Counted from the stretch's first letter, positions 1 through 13,223 are shown. The stretch: 64,000 nucleotides of DNA from Theobroma cacao (GCF_000208745.1 NC_030854.1:6532057-6596056); one strand, 5' to 3'. The notes: a model not told the origin generated them from the letters alone. A program made the numbers and translations.

Positions 1-634
1 TTCAAGCTAACATCTGCATAAGTAAGATCACATTTCATGATATGATGTCAATGTTTCACTGCTACACTGAGATACTTTTTAGTATAGCTGTTTAATAACA
101 ATTTTAGCTTTATAATCATATGTGTTTAACTTTTCTTAGATATTGTGTGTTAGGGTAATTTTTGAATTATATGAGTTTCACTTTGAATTTTAGTTTTTAA
201 TATTTGTTTCTTTTATATAATATGAAATTCAAATGTCGATGTGAATGGATATTTTATTATCGAAATAGAAATTTGTATTTTTTTTTGTAAAATAATTTTT
301 GGTAATTTTTTGGGAAATTAATAATCTAGTAAAATAATTTCCGTTGGAAAAGCATTTCCAATGGAAAATTCTGTTGTAAATGCTTTTTTGAATATAAAAC
401 AATTTCATTGGAAATTTCCAACGAAAATCCAGTCGGGTTCCTTACAATAAGCTCATTTTTTCAACAAAAATTTCCAATGGATTTCCAACGGAAAGTATTA
501 CCTACGAGGCTTTTACCGACGAAATTTTCAACAGAATTTTTTGTTGGAATTCTGTTAGAAATAGTAATTTCCAACGAAATTTAGCCTTTTTCCAACGAAA
601 AATTTCCTTGAAAAAGGCTGATTTTTTTGTAGTG
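1..634 (+). mobile_element. 3' terminal part of a CACTA (En/Spm-type) DNA transposon, cut by the window edge
   Basis: The sequence ends at 634 with TTTTTTTGTAGTG, the inverse of the CACTACAAAAAA terminus that defines CACTA elements. About 455 bases before the end (roughly 178-634) match the last 480 bases of the complete CACTA element ending at 39894, including the AT-rich lead-in and many copies of a TTTCCAACGGAAA-like subterminal motif in both orientations. The other terminus lies left of the window, so the target duplication (AAG at 635-637 on this side) cannot be tested. No transposase coding is visible here. Bases 1-175 do not match the second element. Confidence 0.75.
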
Positions 635-1772
635 AAGATTTATAATTTAAAAACTTGTTGCTGACATTTTTTAAGCTAAATAATTGATTTCTCATCATCA
701 AAATCTATGGGTTTTCACCCCTTAGCTTTGTATCCCTCTAAAGTTTTGATTTTTATTCTAAATGTTAGGTTTCAAGTGGGTTCCAGCATAGTAAGCTCAC
801 CAAGGTAATGTTATTGCAAACTTAGAAAGATTTTAAAGTTAATATATAGATAGGATGAGGACTCGACATTGAAATAAAGATTAGATTGATGGTTAGTTGA
901 GGTTTTTGTAGCAAAAGCATGGTTAGGACAGGATTATGATGCTAGACACGTTATTAATAGTTGTTTGATTATTGCTAGGTGAGTGGATACACCGTTTTCA
1001 AAACTATTTTAGTATGTAAAGTAAAGCATGTTTAATTGAGTTCTCTAAATGGCATCATTCCAATGATGTTTTTAAATGATAAAGTGTTCATGTATGAATC
1101 CAAAGTTTTGAAAAAGTTTGTGAATCTATATATGTACGTAAATATTTTATTATGTATTAGTTTTTAGTTAGGGGGACAAGCCTTTTCAAATGTTTAACTG
1201 AAAATCTTCAGTGATGGTGTAATAAGTATGAAATTCACAATAGAATGACGGTAAGCAAAGGTGGATGTATGTTTCACACCCATATGAATAGTGATGGATA
1301 TATATATTTTATGAGCATAAGTGAAACAAAGCACGTATGATCAATTGAAAGCATGAGCTTGAGTTAAGATAACATTATTTAAGTTTACATACATAAAAAC
1401 AATAGTATTACAATGGTAGAACACGTATCAATACCTAGAAGCTCGAATGCTTGGAGGGAATTCTGTGCTAATAGTCTTGATACCTATTGGTGAAGGTATC
1501 GAGACTTGAGCAAGAAGTATCAAAACTTCAGGTACAGAATAATATGTCTACTCCTTTTCCATGAGTTTTTGATGATTCTCCACTTAAGCTATACTCCAAA
1601 GGTTTATGTGAACTCAAGATTGGTTTGAAATACATACAAAGGCTTTGAGTAAACCTATTTTCAAAGATTAATGGCAAAGTGTTTGAAGTTCCTGCATGCA
1701 TGTTTAGTTAAAGTGACTATTATGCAAAAGCTCTTCCCCTTTGACTTATACCATTCTCGTATGAGCTCAGGG
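635..1772. other. Unidentified old repeat-like sequence, host of the outer solo LTR
   Basis: No open frame or family signature was recognised in this stretch. It is AT-rich with scattered short words such as two GGTATCGA/TATCAAAAC-like pieces around 1470-1530. It is continuous with 18340-18525 and 20147-20300 once the solo LTRs are removed, so it predates them. It may be an old LTR of another family, but this is a guess. Confidence 0.3.
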
Positions 1773-2379
1773 TGTCAAGCCCTACTCTATAATATTCTTG
1801 CCATGTCATTCATGTATTTGACAACATGTTTGCATACTTGAATACCTCGAAAAAATCGTCAAAAGTCGGTAGTGTACCTAGTGGTACAACTAAGTTGATT
1901 TAAGCCTCGAACTAGTTCAAATAAAGATTTTAAGATGCAATTGAGAGTTATTGAATCTTAGAATGACTTAATATGGTGATTCAGAGTTCGGGGATTGATT
2001 TGGAGTTAAATTGGAATTTTCATAACGTAGGGGTAAAATGGTCATTTTTTTACCCGAGGGTAAAATTGGGATGGTGGATGAAATTTTGATCAAGTTTGAC
2101 TATTTGGAACATAATTTGAGCTTGAGAAGTGAAAAATTTTAATTTCGACAATTTTTTGAACATAAGGGCAAAAAGGTCATTTCACATGTCCACAAGGACG
2201 CAATTAGAATTTTTGGAATTTTTCACCACTTTGACACTTGTCAAACCCATGAAATTCATTTTATATTTTGGATTGAGGGATTTTATGTGGTGGAGAAAAA
2301 ATGCTTAATTATTAAGTTTTATGCATAGACCAATCATATGGTAACAAGTGTCAAGCTTTAATATTATTATATTTTCCTT

Positions 2380-2386
2380 TATAAAC
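2380..2386 (+). promoter_or_regulatory. TATA box of the Tekay-type LTR
   Basis: TATAAAC lies about 610 bases inside the LTR and is kept at the same place in the solo LTR at 42887-42893 and, on the minus strand, near 15516-15522 of the other element. It is followed by a CT-rich tract, as in plant RNA polymerase II promoters. It is the probable start signal for retrotransposon RNA, inferred from position and conservation. Confidence 0.5.
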
Positions 2387-2557
2387 ACAACTAAAACTCT
2401 CCCATCTCATTTCTCTTGGCTGGCCAAGGCAAGAACAAAAGGGAAAAAGCATAGAACAAATCCTAGAGAAGAAAATCAAGAGAAAATTCATTGGATTTCA
2501 AGGAATTAAGCAAGTAAAGGTAAAATTTCTTAATTTTAGATTGTGATCTACCTTTCC

Positions 2558-5500
2558 TGTCACGACCCGGTACTCTCCTCGAGCCCGTGACAATCGTCGC
2601 GGTGTCTCGATCGACATTCATTACCCGAAATATCAACCGAAACCCCGTAAGGCTTTAATATTAGTTTTCGCACCTCCCCTATGAGCAACAGTTGTCAAAT
2701 ATAATGTTTTGAGATATTATAAACTATTTTCAAATCAAAACAATAGAAGAATAATTTTTCTCTCACAGGGGCATTTTGGTCATTTTTCTTCGAAAATCTC
2801 GATTCTAGCTAATAATGTAGTATACAAGTGCAAAACACATATTTCAAAAAAATCAAAAATAAATTTAGATGTCTAAACATTCGTTTAAAGTGAAATTATG
2901 ACTGTTAGAATAAAATAAAATTATTAAACAAAATATTCTATTTTCTTATAAAATAATATTTTTAGAACACTCCGAAAATAATTTTTACAGCATAAAAGTA
3001 AAATAAATTCCTACATACAGTAGTACAGATAACTAGAGTACAAAATTTAATTTACAGTGACATGTGGACCCCCAAATGACAAAAATGAACAAAGGCTGCA
3101 AACTTACAGTTTTTGAGGAAGTAAAGCCAACTGTAGCCTTCGACGATGTCAGCTATCTACAGCCTATATTGAGCCTGAAATGGGTGGAAAGGAGGGTGGT
3201 GAGATTTTATAATCCTAGTGAGTAAACAAACACCACTCAAAATATCTAAAGTTGAGTAAAAGGAGACGATTAAAATATTCTATCTCAATATGTATTTCAT
3301 AACATAAATATTCATTTCATTTAAATAATCAACATGGCTTAGGAGTATCTTAAAAGCTTGGCTCCTACCAAAATCATTCTCGAGAATACCTTGGCCGAGC
3401 CATTTAACCGAGTTTGCCAAGGCTGTTAAAAAATTTTGTATACACACAAATCATATTTTTATTTTGAAAACACAGTCGTTCCTTGACGTTAGCAGAGCTC
3501 ATCATCACGAGGTGGTTCGGCTTGACGTGAACTCTAACCATACCTCAGGAGATACCCTACGCGCCTCTCCAACCGAGGTATATATATAACCAGATTCTGT
3601 GCCCCTCTAATAGGCTGGTCCATAGAATCGGCCCACTTTAGATCATTTTCTATAAAATTCACAAAATCGAATAAAAAGACCACTTTAGATAATTAAAATG
3701 ATGATAAGGTTACTCAATATGTCTAGAGTGCGAATTTTCGAAGTACTTTGACTACTGGTCCTCGGATCCAATTTCCTTGCCTTTATTGGAAGACTCACCA
3801 CCTTGACATAATACAAAATCGAGAAACTTACTACATTGGTACTAAATCGAAATTAAACTAATTTAGACTACTAATGCATGATATGGAATGCAAAATGCAC
3901 GGGTAACCATCTAAACTCGATATTGACCTAATTCATCTTATCACCCGATTAATTGACCAACGCGTCCAATTTAGCTCCAAATTGCTCCATTTCTTTTCCA
4001 ATACCTTAATTCACCAAACACAAGTCAAATAACCTAAAATTTGACAAAACCATCTTTACATTTCCTCTTAGAATTTTTAATCAATAATGGTGCATTAACA
4101 CCGTGATTTTTTCTACTACTTTTCCACACCATAATTCATCATTTTCTAACCAATTCTCTTAAAATAAAAATCAAATTCATCCTCACTCAATACAAGGTAG
4201 ATTCGGCCATTGATGGATGATGGGGAAAATGAATTCTTTTCTTGTTGTTTTGCTTCTAAACATGGTAAACTAACTAAAAACATTAACATAACTTGAAATC
4301 AAATCAATCCAACATCATTCTCTCTCCATACCCATTCGGTCAGCCATGAATTCACCATGAAAACATGTAATTTAACCATGGAAAATAAGGAGAAATGCTT
4401 GGGAAAGGTAGATCACAAGCCAAAATCAAGAAATTTTACCTTTGATTGCTTGATTACTTGAAATCCACTAATTTTCTCTTGAATTTTCCACCTAGGTTTT
4501 TGTTCTTCTTCTTTTCTTCTCTTTTCCTTGCTTGGCTGAATATTTGGAGAGAAATGAGAGGTTTATAGGCTGATTTTAAAGGAAATAATAAAATATTCTA
4601 AGCTTGACACTTGTCACCATGTTATTGGTTCATTTTTAAATTCTTAACTATTAAGGTTTCTCTCTCTACCACATAAAATCCTTCAATTATCCATACTAAT
4701 AATGGGTAAAATTTTGGTACTGGACAAGTGTTGGGTTGTAAAGCCCGACCTTATAAAATACTATTCATGACATACATGTGATGATAGCATGATTGCATGC
4801 TAGGAGAGTCCCGAAAAATTTACAAAAGTCGGTATTGTACCTAGAGGTACAACAAAGTTTATTTAATCCTCGAACTAGATCAAATAGGAATTTTAAGGTG
4901 AGATTAAGAGTTTCATAGTTCATGGATGACTTAAAATGGTAATTTGGAGTTTGAGGATCAATTTGGAGTCAAATCGGAATTTTCACTAAATAGGGGCAAA
5001 ATGGTCATTTGCCACCTGGGGACAAAATGGGAATTTTAGAAAAGATTTTTTGACCCCATTTGACTTATTAGAGTATAATTTGACTTATTGAAGTATGATT
5101 TGAGGTTTAGAAGTGAAAAATTTTAATTTCGGTATAATTTGGAGTATAGGGGTAAAATGGTAATTTTGCCACCTCAGGGGCAAAATTGTAATTTTCCACC
5201 ACCAGGATATTTTTTCCAGCACATGGTCTTCCTTGTCTTCATCTTTGACCCTTGACTAAACATGTGGTGGAGATAAAATGTTTAAATTTTTAAAATTTTA
5301 AAAACGGGCCAATGACATGATGCCATGTGTCATGCCTTTATTAATTTATTATTTTCCTTTTTAAAAGGCACAAAATCAGCCCATCTTCCACCCCATGGCC
5401 GGCCAAACCAGCAAGAAGAGAGAGAAAACAAAAACAAAACCCTAGAGAGAGAAAATCAAAGAAAAAGTGTGAATTTTCAAGGAAATTAAGTGAAAAAGGT

Positions 5501-8141
5501 GAGTTTTTTTTATTAAGCTTGAGTTTTCTTATTCCCAAGCATTTCTCTTTATTTTCCATGATTAAATTACATGTTTTCATGATGAATTCAATTCTGAAAA
5601 AATGGGTTAGGAGAGAGAAAGTTGTTGGATTTATTTGATTTTAATTTATGTTAGTGTTTTTAGTTAGTTTAGCATATTTAGAAACAAAACAACAAGAAAA
5701 GAATTTATTTTCTCCCCCAACCATTAATGGCTGAATTTACCATGTAGTGAGTGAGGATGAGTTTGATTTTATTCTAGGAGAATTGGTTAAGGAATAATGA
5801 ATTATGAGCCTAGAAAAATAATGGGAATTTTCGGAGCAAAAATACGAATTTTTACCCACTAGGGGTATTTTCGTAATTTGCTGTTGGGACTGATAATTTG
5901 CACCACACTGAGGGACATTAAGTTAATTTGGGTGCAATTGAGGTATAGAAACTGAAAAGAATTAAATTGGAGTTTAAACGGACCCGTTAGGAATTTAATC
6001 GGGTGATAAGACGAATTAGGCCAATACCGGGTTTAGATAGTTACCAGTGCATTTTTGCATTCCATATCATGCATTGGTAGTCTAAATTAGTTTAATTTTG
6101 ATTTAGTACCAACTTGGTGAAACTCTCGATTTTGTACTGTGTCAAGGTGGTGAGTCCTCCGATAAAGGCAAGGAAATTGCATCCGAGGACCAGTAGACAG
6201 AGTGCTTCGAAAGTCTGCATTCTAGACATTGTGAGTAAACTTACTGTCATTTTAATTATCTAGGGTGGTTTTTAGATGCTTTCATGAATTCTATGGAAAA
6301 AGGAATTTAAAAAGATAAATTTTCATGTTTTATGAATAAATGAGTTTCAATGAAATTAAATTATAAATTGTTTTGAAATTAATAGTGATTTTGAAAAATA
6401 GAGTACACGGAGACTGTTAATTGTGGCAATTTGATTGTTTAAATTAACTGGCTTATGATAAATCGAGCATGATTGGCTAGTTGGCAATTGTATTGAAATG
6501 CGAATTGTTTGGTTACCTTGAAAAACTACGAATTACAAAATTGCCATATCATGTTATTGAGTTTTATTATATGGTGGATTATATATTAATTAATCACTGC
6601 AGTAGGGGGTTTCTGTGGACCAGCCTTTTAGAGGGGCACGGTAAACCCCATTATATTCTTACCTCGAACGGAGAGGCGCGTAGGGTATCTCCTGGGGTAA
6701 AGTTTAGGGTTCACTTCACGCTAAACCACCACGTGAGGGGGAACTCAGCCAACGCCAAGGAACGGCTATGTTTTCAAAACAAAAACATGATTTATGTGAA
6801 ATGTGAATTTTAATAGCCTTGGCGGTCTCGGTAGGATGCCTCGGCCAAGGTGTCCCCGAGAATGGATTTATGGCACAAGCCTAGATTTTTATGAGATTCA
6901 TAAGCCTCTTTACGTGTTTTGAACAAAATGTGTTCTAATGCTATAACCCAGTTTATGATGATTTACTTTATTGTCTCCATGTACTCAACTCTAGATGTTT
7001 ATGATGATGTTTGTTTACTCATTGGGATTTTATAATCTCACCACCCTCCTTTCCACCCATTTCAGGTTCAGTATAGACTGTAGATAGCTGATCTCATCGA
7101 GGACTACAGTGGGATCTGCATTTTCCAAACCGTAGGTTCACAGTCCTCTTTACTTTTGTTTATTCGGGGGCACTCTTGTTATTGTAAATTAAATTAAATA
7201 TTTTGGCTTACTGTATTTAAGTATGTATAAATTTATTTAGCTTTTACGTTATAAAAATTATTCACGTATAACTCTATAAATATTGTTTTATAAGAAAATA
7301 GAATATTTTACTTAATATTTCTTTTATTTTCTTATTATATTCAAATAACCGTAATTTCGTTTTAAATGAAGATTTTAGACTTTTAAACTCATTTTGAATA
7401 TGAATTATGTGTTTTGTACTTGTATATTACGTTTTAGCCAATTTTGAAATTTTTGAGAAAAATGACCAAAATACCCCTGTGAGACGAAAATTAATATTTT
7501 ATTTGTTTAAAGTTGGAAACAGCTTAAAATCTTTTAGAACACGATATTTGACAATGGTTGCTCACAAGGGAACAAAGAAACTGATAGTAAAGCCTTGCGG
7601 GGTTTCGGGTTGACATTCCGGGCAATAAGTGTCTACCGGGACACCGCGGCGGTTGTCACGGGCTAGAGGAGAGTACCGGGTCGTGACATGGGTGGTGTAA
7701 AATTACCATTTTACCCTTGAGGTGGCAAAATGACTTTTTACCCTTATCCTCAGAAAAACATCGAAATTAAAATTCTTCACTTCTCAAACTCAAATTATAC
7801 TCCAAATAATCGATCTTAGTCAAAAATTTCATCTAACTCTCACATTTTAACCTCAGGTGGCGAAATGACCATTTTGCCCTCAGATAATGAAAATTCCATT
7901 TTGACTCCAAATCAGTCCTCGAACTCCGAATCATCATTTTAAATCATTCCTAGGCTGTAAAATTTTCAATTTCACCCTAAAATCTCTATTTGCTCTAGTT
8001 CGAGGCTTAAATCAATTTAGTTACACTATTTAGTACACTACCGTCCTTCTTCGATTTTTTTTTCGGGGCTTTCCTAGTATGCAAGCATATTGTCAATCAC
8101 ATGAATGACATGGCAAGTATTTTATAGAGTCAGGCTTGACA
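2558..8141 (-). repeat. 3' LTR of element A, interrupted and internally deleted
   Basis: The left LTR runs 2558-4736 and continues 7694-8141 around an inserted solo LTR. It matches the right LTR throughout but lacks about 289 bases present there (about 14303-14594), the join lying near 3635. Net length is about 2627 bases against 2916. Its inner end CTTGACA (8135-8141) abuts the polypurine tract. Confidence 0.9.
4737..7688 (+). mobile_element. Tekay-family solo LTR (LTR-B), nested in the 3' LTR of element A
   Basis: An intact 2952-base LTR starts TGTAAAGCCC and ends GTCGTGACA. The target duplication TGGGT is exact at 4732-4736 and 7689-7693. The uninterrupted sequence of the sister LTR near 15684-15700 reads straight across the insertion point with a single TGGGT, which proves the insertion. 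Open frames inside it, such as the 110-codon frame at 6481-6813, have no recognisable product and are chance frames in LTR sequence. Confidence 0.95.
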
Positions 8142-8143
8142 GC

Positions 8144-8158
8144 ACTACCTCCCTTAAA
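8144..8158 (-). other. Polypurine tract of element A
   Basis: Read on the minus strand this is TTTAAGGGAGGTAGT, lying two bases before the inner end of the 3' LTR. It is the expected place and composition for the plus-strand primer of reverse transcription. Confidence 0.7.
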
Positions 8159-8180
8159 ATAAAATTTTGACATCAAAATT

Positions 8181-9640
8181 TCACTTACTAGATTCAAAGA
8201 AAAGATGTGGATATTGGTTTCTCATCTGGCCTTCGACTTCCCACATCATTTCCTCCATTCGAGCATTCTTCCACAACACTTTAACCATTGGAATGCCCTT
8301 GTTCCTCAACACTCGATCCTTTCGATCTAAAATGCGTATAGGTTGCACCTCGAACTTCAAATCTTCATGCAACTCAATGGGAGGTGTCTCTAGAATATGA
8401 GAGGGATCGAGAACATACTTTTTCAACATTGAGACGTGGAAGACATTATGGATCCGATTCAATTCCGAGGGTAATTCAAGTCTATAAGCCATTGGCCCAA
8501 TCCTTTCAATGATACGAAATGGTCCAATATATCTCGGATTGAGCTTTTCCCGCTTTGCGAATCGAATCACGCCTTTCATTATTCAATAAAATACCATAAA
8601 TTATCACAATAGTGTAATCAAATAAGATTTGATACTTGAAATTTTCAAATTATTACCTTTCCAAGGAGAAACCTTAAGAAAAACTTTATTATCGATTTCA
8701 AATTCCAAATCTTTCCTCCGTCTATCAGAATAACTCTTCTACCTATCTTGAGCTATTTTTAATTGCTCTCGGATAACCTTGACCTTGTCATTTGCCAGAT
8801 CAATCAATTCCACATTAACCAATTTCCTCTCACCCACTTTATCCCAACAGAGTGGAGTTCGGCACTTCCTTCCATACAGAGCCTCGTATGGTGCCATTCT
8901 AATACTAGTATGAAAATTGTTATTATGCGCGAACTCCATTAATGGCAAGTGTCTGTCCCAACTCCCAATAAAGTCAATGACATAAGCTCGTAGCATATCT
9001 TCTAGAGTCTGAATAGTCCTTTCAGATTGACAATCAGTCTACGGATGAAAAGTAGTGCTAAATCTCAAATTAGTTCTGAGAGCTTCCTGAAATTTCGGCC
9101 AAAATCGAGAAGTAAATCGAGGGTCTTGATCTGACACAATAAAAACTGGAACTCCATGTAATCTCACAATCTCATCTATATAAAGTTTAGTCAGTCTCTT
9201 AATAGAATACGTGCTATGGATAGCCAAGAAATGGGTGGACTTAGTCAATCTATCCACAATCACCCAAATAGCATCCTTCCCACTCTGTGTCCGTGGCAAA
9301 CCCAATACAAAGTCCATAGTCACGTGTTCCCACTTTCATTCAGGAATCGGTAAAGGCTGAAGAGTACCTGATGGTTTCTGATGTTCCACCTTAATCTGTT
9401 GGCATGTGAGACATTTCGCTATAAACTCTGCTATGTCTCGTTTTATACCCGGCCACTAATAACTTTCCTTGATAGTCCGATACATCTTGGTGCTTCTGGG
9501 ATGTAAAGCATAGGCAGAAGAATGAGCTTCTTCTAAAATCGCTCGTCTCAACTAATCATCTTTAGGAACATAAATCCGATCTCCAAACATCAAATTACCA
9601 TCATCACTGAGTCTAAACTCACTAGTTTCTCCATCTTATA
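8181..9640 (-). pseudogene. Integrase and chromodomain-like end of the Tekay polyprotein (broken)
   Basis: Three frame pieces on the minus strand make up the integrase: 9039-9323 carries the catalytic core start (VDRLTKSTHF, then VSDQDPRFTSRFW with the second Asp), 8739-8996 continues it (SWDRHLPLMEFAHNN, APYEALYGRKCRTPLCW), and 8181-8579 is the C-terminal domain (IGPFRIIERIGPMAYRLELP, HNVFHVSMLKKY). The last 50 residues (ILDRKDRVLRNKGIPMVKVLW) resemble the C-terminal chromodomain of Tekay/Del elements. Stops between the pieces look like CAG-to-TAG or TGG-to-TGA changes, for example at the HP-TD position near 9040. The product would insert element cDNA; this copy is dead. Confidence 0.9.
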
Positions 9641-11699
9641 GCTTTTGAACTTCCTGTTTCAACCAATCATCGGATTTCTGCAATTTTCTAATCTGATTCA
9701 ACAATGAAGGTCTCACAACGAAACTAGCAAGTAAGGTTCCATCCTCACCATTATTCAACTGGATCCCTAGAGATTTCATCTCAAGTAATATCGAAAAATA
9801 ACAACTCTGAAGTGCTGCTAATGAAGATGAGGATTTACGACCTAAAGCATCCGCTACAACATTTGCCTTCCTCAGATGATAATCAATCATTAAGTCGTAA
9901 TCTTTAATCAACTCCAACCATCGTCTCTATCTCAAGTTAAACTCTTTCTAGGTGAGCAAGTATTTTAAACTCTTATGGCCTGTAAAAATCTGACAACGCT
10001 CACCATATAAGTAATGCCTTCAAATCTTCAGTGCAAAGACTATTGCTGCTAACTCCAAATCATGGGTAGGGTAATTTGTCTCATGCTTCTTCAACTGTCG
10101 AGAAGCATAAGCTATTACTTTTTCATCCTGCATCAATATGCACCCTAATCCCAATTTAGAGGCATCACCGTATACCACAAATTCTTTCCCATCAACCGGA
10201 AGTGTCAAAATGGGAGCGGAGGTTAACTGGCTCTTTAGCTCCTGAAATCGACTCTCACAAATATCATCCCACTCAAACTTAACTCCTTTACAAGTCAGAT
10301 AAGTCAAAGGAGCAGTTATCAATGAAAATCCTTGAACAAACCTCCGATAATAATCGGCTAAGCCAAGAAAACTACGAATCTCTATTACCACTTTCGGTTG
10401 CTCCCATTGCAAGATTGCTTCAATCTTCCTGGGATCGACATAAATTCCAGCCCCAAATACCACATGTCCCAAGAAAACCACTTCTTTTAACCAGAACTCA
10501 CATTTAGAGAACTTGGCATAGAGTTGTTTCTCATGCAAAGTTTGTAACACAATACGTAAATGGGTAGCATGTTCATCATCATTCTTCGAATAAACCAGGA
10601 TGTCATCTATGAATACTATCACGAACTTATCCAAATATGGATGGAAGACCCTGTTCATAAGATCCATAAAAGCTGCCGGGGCATTAGTCAAACCAAACGG
10701 CATCACTAGAAACTCATAATGCCCATAACGCGTCCTGAAAGCAGTCTTGGGTACATCTTGCTCCTTAATCTTCAACTGGTAATACCCAGACCTCAAATCA
10801 ATCTTAGAGAACACCATAGCACCTCGTAATTGATCAAAAAGATCATCAATCCAGGGTAAAGGATATTTATTCTTGATGGTCACTCGGTTCAGCTGACGAT
10901 AATCAATACATAACCGAAGAGTGCCATCCTTCTTCTTTACAAATAGGACTGGTGCTCCCCAAGGAGAACTGCTAGGGCGAATGAAACCCTTATCCACCAA
11001 ATCTCGCAACTGGACTTTCAGTTCCTTCAACTCTGCCGGAGGCATTCTATATAGAGAGATAGAAATAAGTGCGGTACCCAAAAGTAAACCAATAGGGAAC
11101 TCAAGCTCTCGATCAGGGGGTAGTCCTTGTAACTCATTAGGAAATACATTAGGAAACTCACTTACTATTGGAACAACCTCTAATTTAGGTTCCCCTTTTG
11201 AAGTATCGATCACGTGTGCTAAATATGCCGGATACCCTTTCTGCACCAGTTTCAAAGTTTTGATGGCCGAGATTACACAGGACGGTAATACTCGACGTTT
11301 CCCTACAAAAACAATCTCTGCTCCCTTTGAATTTTGAAGAACAACTTCTTTCCTAAAACAATCCACATTCACCCGATGTGCAGTTAACCAGTCCATACCT
11401 AATATCAAATCAAAATCTTGGATCTCTAAAGGAATCAACTCACCCTTAAATTCTTCCTCACCAACCATTACCCCACAATCTCTATAATAACTGTTTCTAA
11501 CAAGCTTCTCTCCTAAAGGAGTTTGAACTATAATTTCTTCCTCTAATGGTGACAGGTTTCTATCAGTAATTGATGCAAATGCCATACTCACATATGACCT
11601 GTCTGAGCTAGAATCTATTAAAACATAAGCATCTTTATCAAATAAAGACATAATACCTGTTACTGTTCCAGGTCGGACCCGTGCCTCATATTCCGTCAT
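9636..11699 (-). pseudogene. Protease, reverse transcriptase and RNase H of the Tekay polyprotein
   Basis: The 559-codon frame at 10020-11699 contains, in order, a retropepsin-like segment (about residues 20-110), RT (about 230-400) with ALDD-type landmarks [23 protein letters not shown] and the FIDDILVY catalytic Asp pair, and RNase H (about 480-559) with [12 protein letters not shown]. It stops at 10020 within RNase H; the rest (ADALGRKS) is in the frame 9636-9917 after two stops consistent with CAG-to-TAG. The protease active site reads [13 protein letters not shown] where D-S/T-G is normal, so the catalytic glycine is lost. This is the longest near-open coding block in the window. It would copy element RNA to DNA if intact. 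Confidence 0.93.
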
Positions 11700-11822
11700 A
11701 GCGAAGACTCTTGTCGAAGTACGAGTCTGTGGTCTTGAAGGTGGATATGCCGGGGTGTTACTCTCTACACTAGACCGTATAGCTACTCCCTTCCTCGATG
11801 GTAACCCAAAAGGATCTCTCTT

Positions 11823-13042
11823 CTACATATCCGTACGAGCTGATGGAGATGGAGTAATTACAATAGCCCGTCTTAGCTGTGGGCACTCACTCCTAATGGG
11901 ACCCAGCTGATCACAATAATAACATTTTACTGGTCCCCTACACTGCCTAACATGATTCCTCCCACACTTCTTGCATCTATCAGAACCTCCGAAACTCTTC
12001 CCAGAATAAGTCATCATAGATCTGTTGAATCTTGGAGGCCTCTGCTGTGTTTGTGAAAATGGAGGTCGAGGAGATGTCACTGAGACAGAGGTAGTTCTTC
12101 CTGAAGCAGATGAGTCTTTGTCCTTTTTTGGTGGCTGACTGAAAGATACACTAGGATTTCTCCTCTTTGCAAACTCGGTCCGAATCCTCCTATTTTCATT
12201 TGCAAGCTTCTCGACCCTTAAAGCCATCTGTACCACCTTCTTATGTGGCTCCCTACCAGTCACTGTCATCTGCTCTCTAATTTCATTACGGATCCCTTTC
12301 TCGAAATAACTGGCCTAATCCTGCTCAGATTTCACCAGATCTGGCATAAATAACATTAGCTCGTTAAACAAGCCTCGTACTCCTCTACCGTTAAGTTTCC
12401 CTGTTTCAAACTCAAAAATTCTCTTTTCTTTTCTTTCTGATGGAAATAAGTAAAATACTAACTATCAAATTCTCTTAGAAAGTCTGATCAGGTCAGAGAA
12501 GTAGTGGAACAGGATTTTACTGAATTCCACCATGTATGGGCCTTCTTATCTAATAATCTCATGGCCACCATCAACTTCATGTCATCATCCAAACTCATAT
12601 CTGAGAGTGTCTCTGAAACCTGATTAATCCAATCTTTGGCTACTATCGCGTCCAACTCACCCGTAAAAGAAACACAACCAAGTTGCCTAGCCTCTTTCAG
12701 CTTCTTAGAAATAGATACATCCTGTACTGACAGAATTGAAGGAGTAGCTAGAGGCACTATAAGAAGAGCATGACCAGCCTGAGCCTAGCCAGCAATAGCA
12801 GTAAAGAAGGTTGCTAATGCCTGGACTGCTTTAGGAGATATAGCAGGAGTACCAGTAGGTGGCGAAGGATGTGAAGAATGTGGAGAACGTGGAGGAGTCT
12901 CGGCCTGCTTAGCAGCAGGTGTTGCCCGAATGGTGGATGCAGTCGATTCCTCCTTTACAAGATCTAACTGACGACATTGAGAATGACCTCTTCCTCTCCC
13001 AACCGATCTAGTGAGAGGTGGGCGTCCGCGTCGAGGAGGCAT
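11823..13042 (-). pseudogene. Gag of the Tekay element (broken)
   Basis: Gag starts at 13042 (MPPRRGRPPLTRS) and is split into three frames: 12785-13042, 12488-12757 and 11823-12269. The middle part holds the retrotransposon gag core (GELDAIVAKDWINQVSE, KKAHTWWNSVKS). The last part holds a zinc knuckle CYYCDQLGPIRSEC of CX2CX4-type spacing with Ile-Arg where His is usual, preceded by CKKCGRNHVRQC. It is the structural protein of the virus-like particle. Stops near 12280-12480 and 12758-12784 interrupt it. Confidence 0.88.
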
Positions 13043-13204
13043 GTTAATCTATAAGAGGAAATAAACAAGTTTAGGCAACCTCAGGCTCTATATGCAGATG
13101 CATGCATTCTATTCAACCTAACCTAACTTAACCCGGGGCCACTCTGACACTGTAAAATTTTAAAACAACTTTAAAACTAAAAACTCTGATCTTTAAAACC
13201 AAAA

Positions 13205-13216
13205 GCTCTGATACCA
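13205..13216 (-). other. Primer-binding site of element A (initiator Met tRNA)
   Basis: The minus strand reads TGGTATCAGAGC, complementary to the 3' end of plant initiator-Met tRNA. It lies seven bases inside the 5' LTR end at 13224. Confidence 0.9.
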
Positions 13217-13223
13217 ATCGAAT

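Noticed and set aside
6481..6813. 110-codon open frame in LTR-B
   Set aside because: It lies wholly inside an LTR, is not open in the other LTR copies, and has no recognisable domain.
8167..8400. Plus-strand frames opposite the Tekay polyprotein (8167-8400, 10322-10507, 10921-11337)
   Set aside because: They are antisense shadows of the RT and integrase coding on the minus strand.
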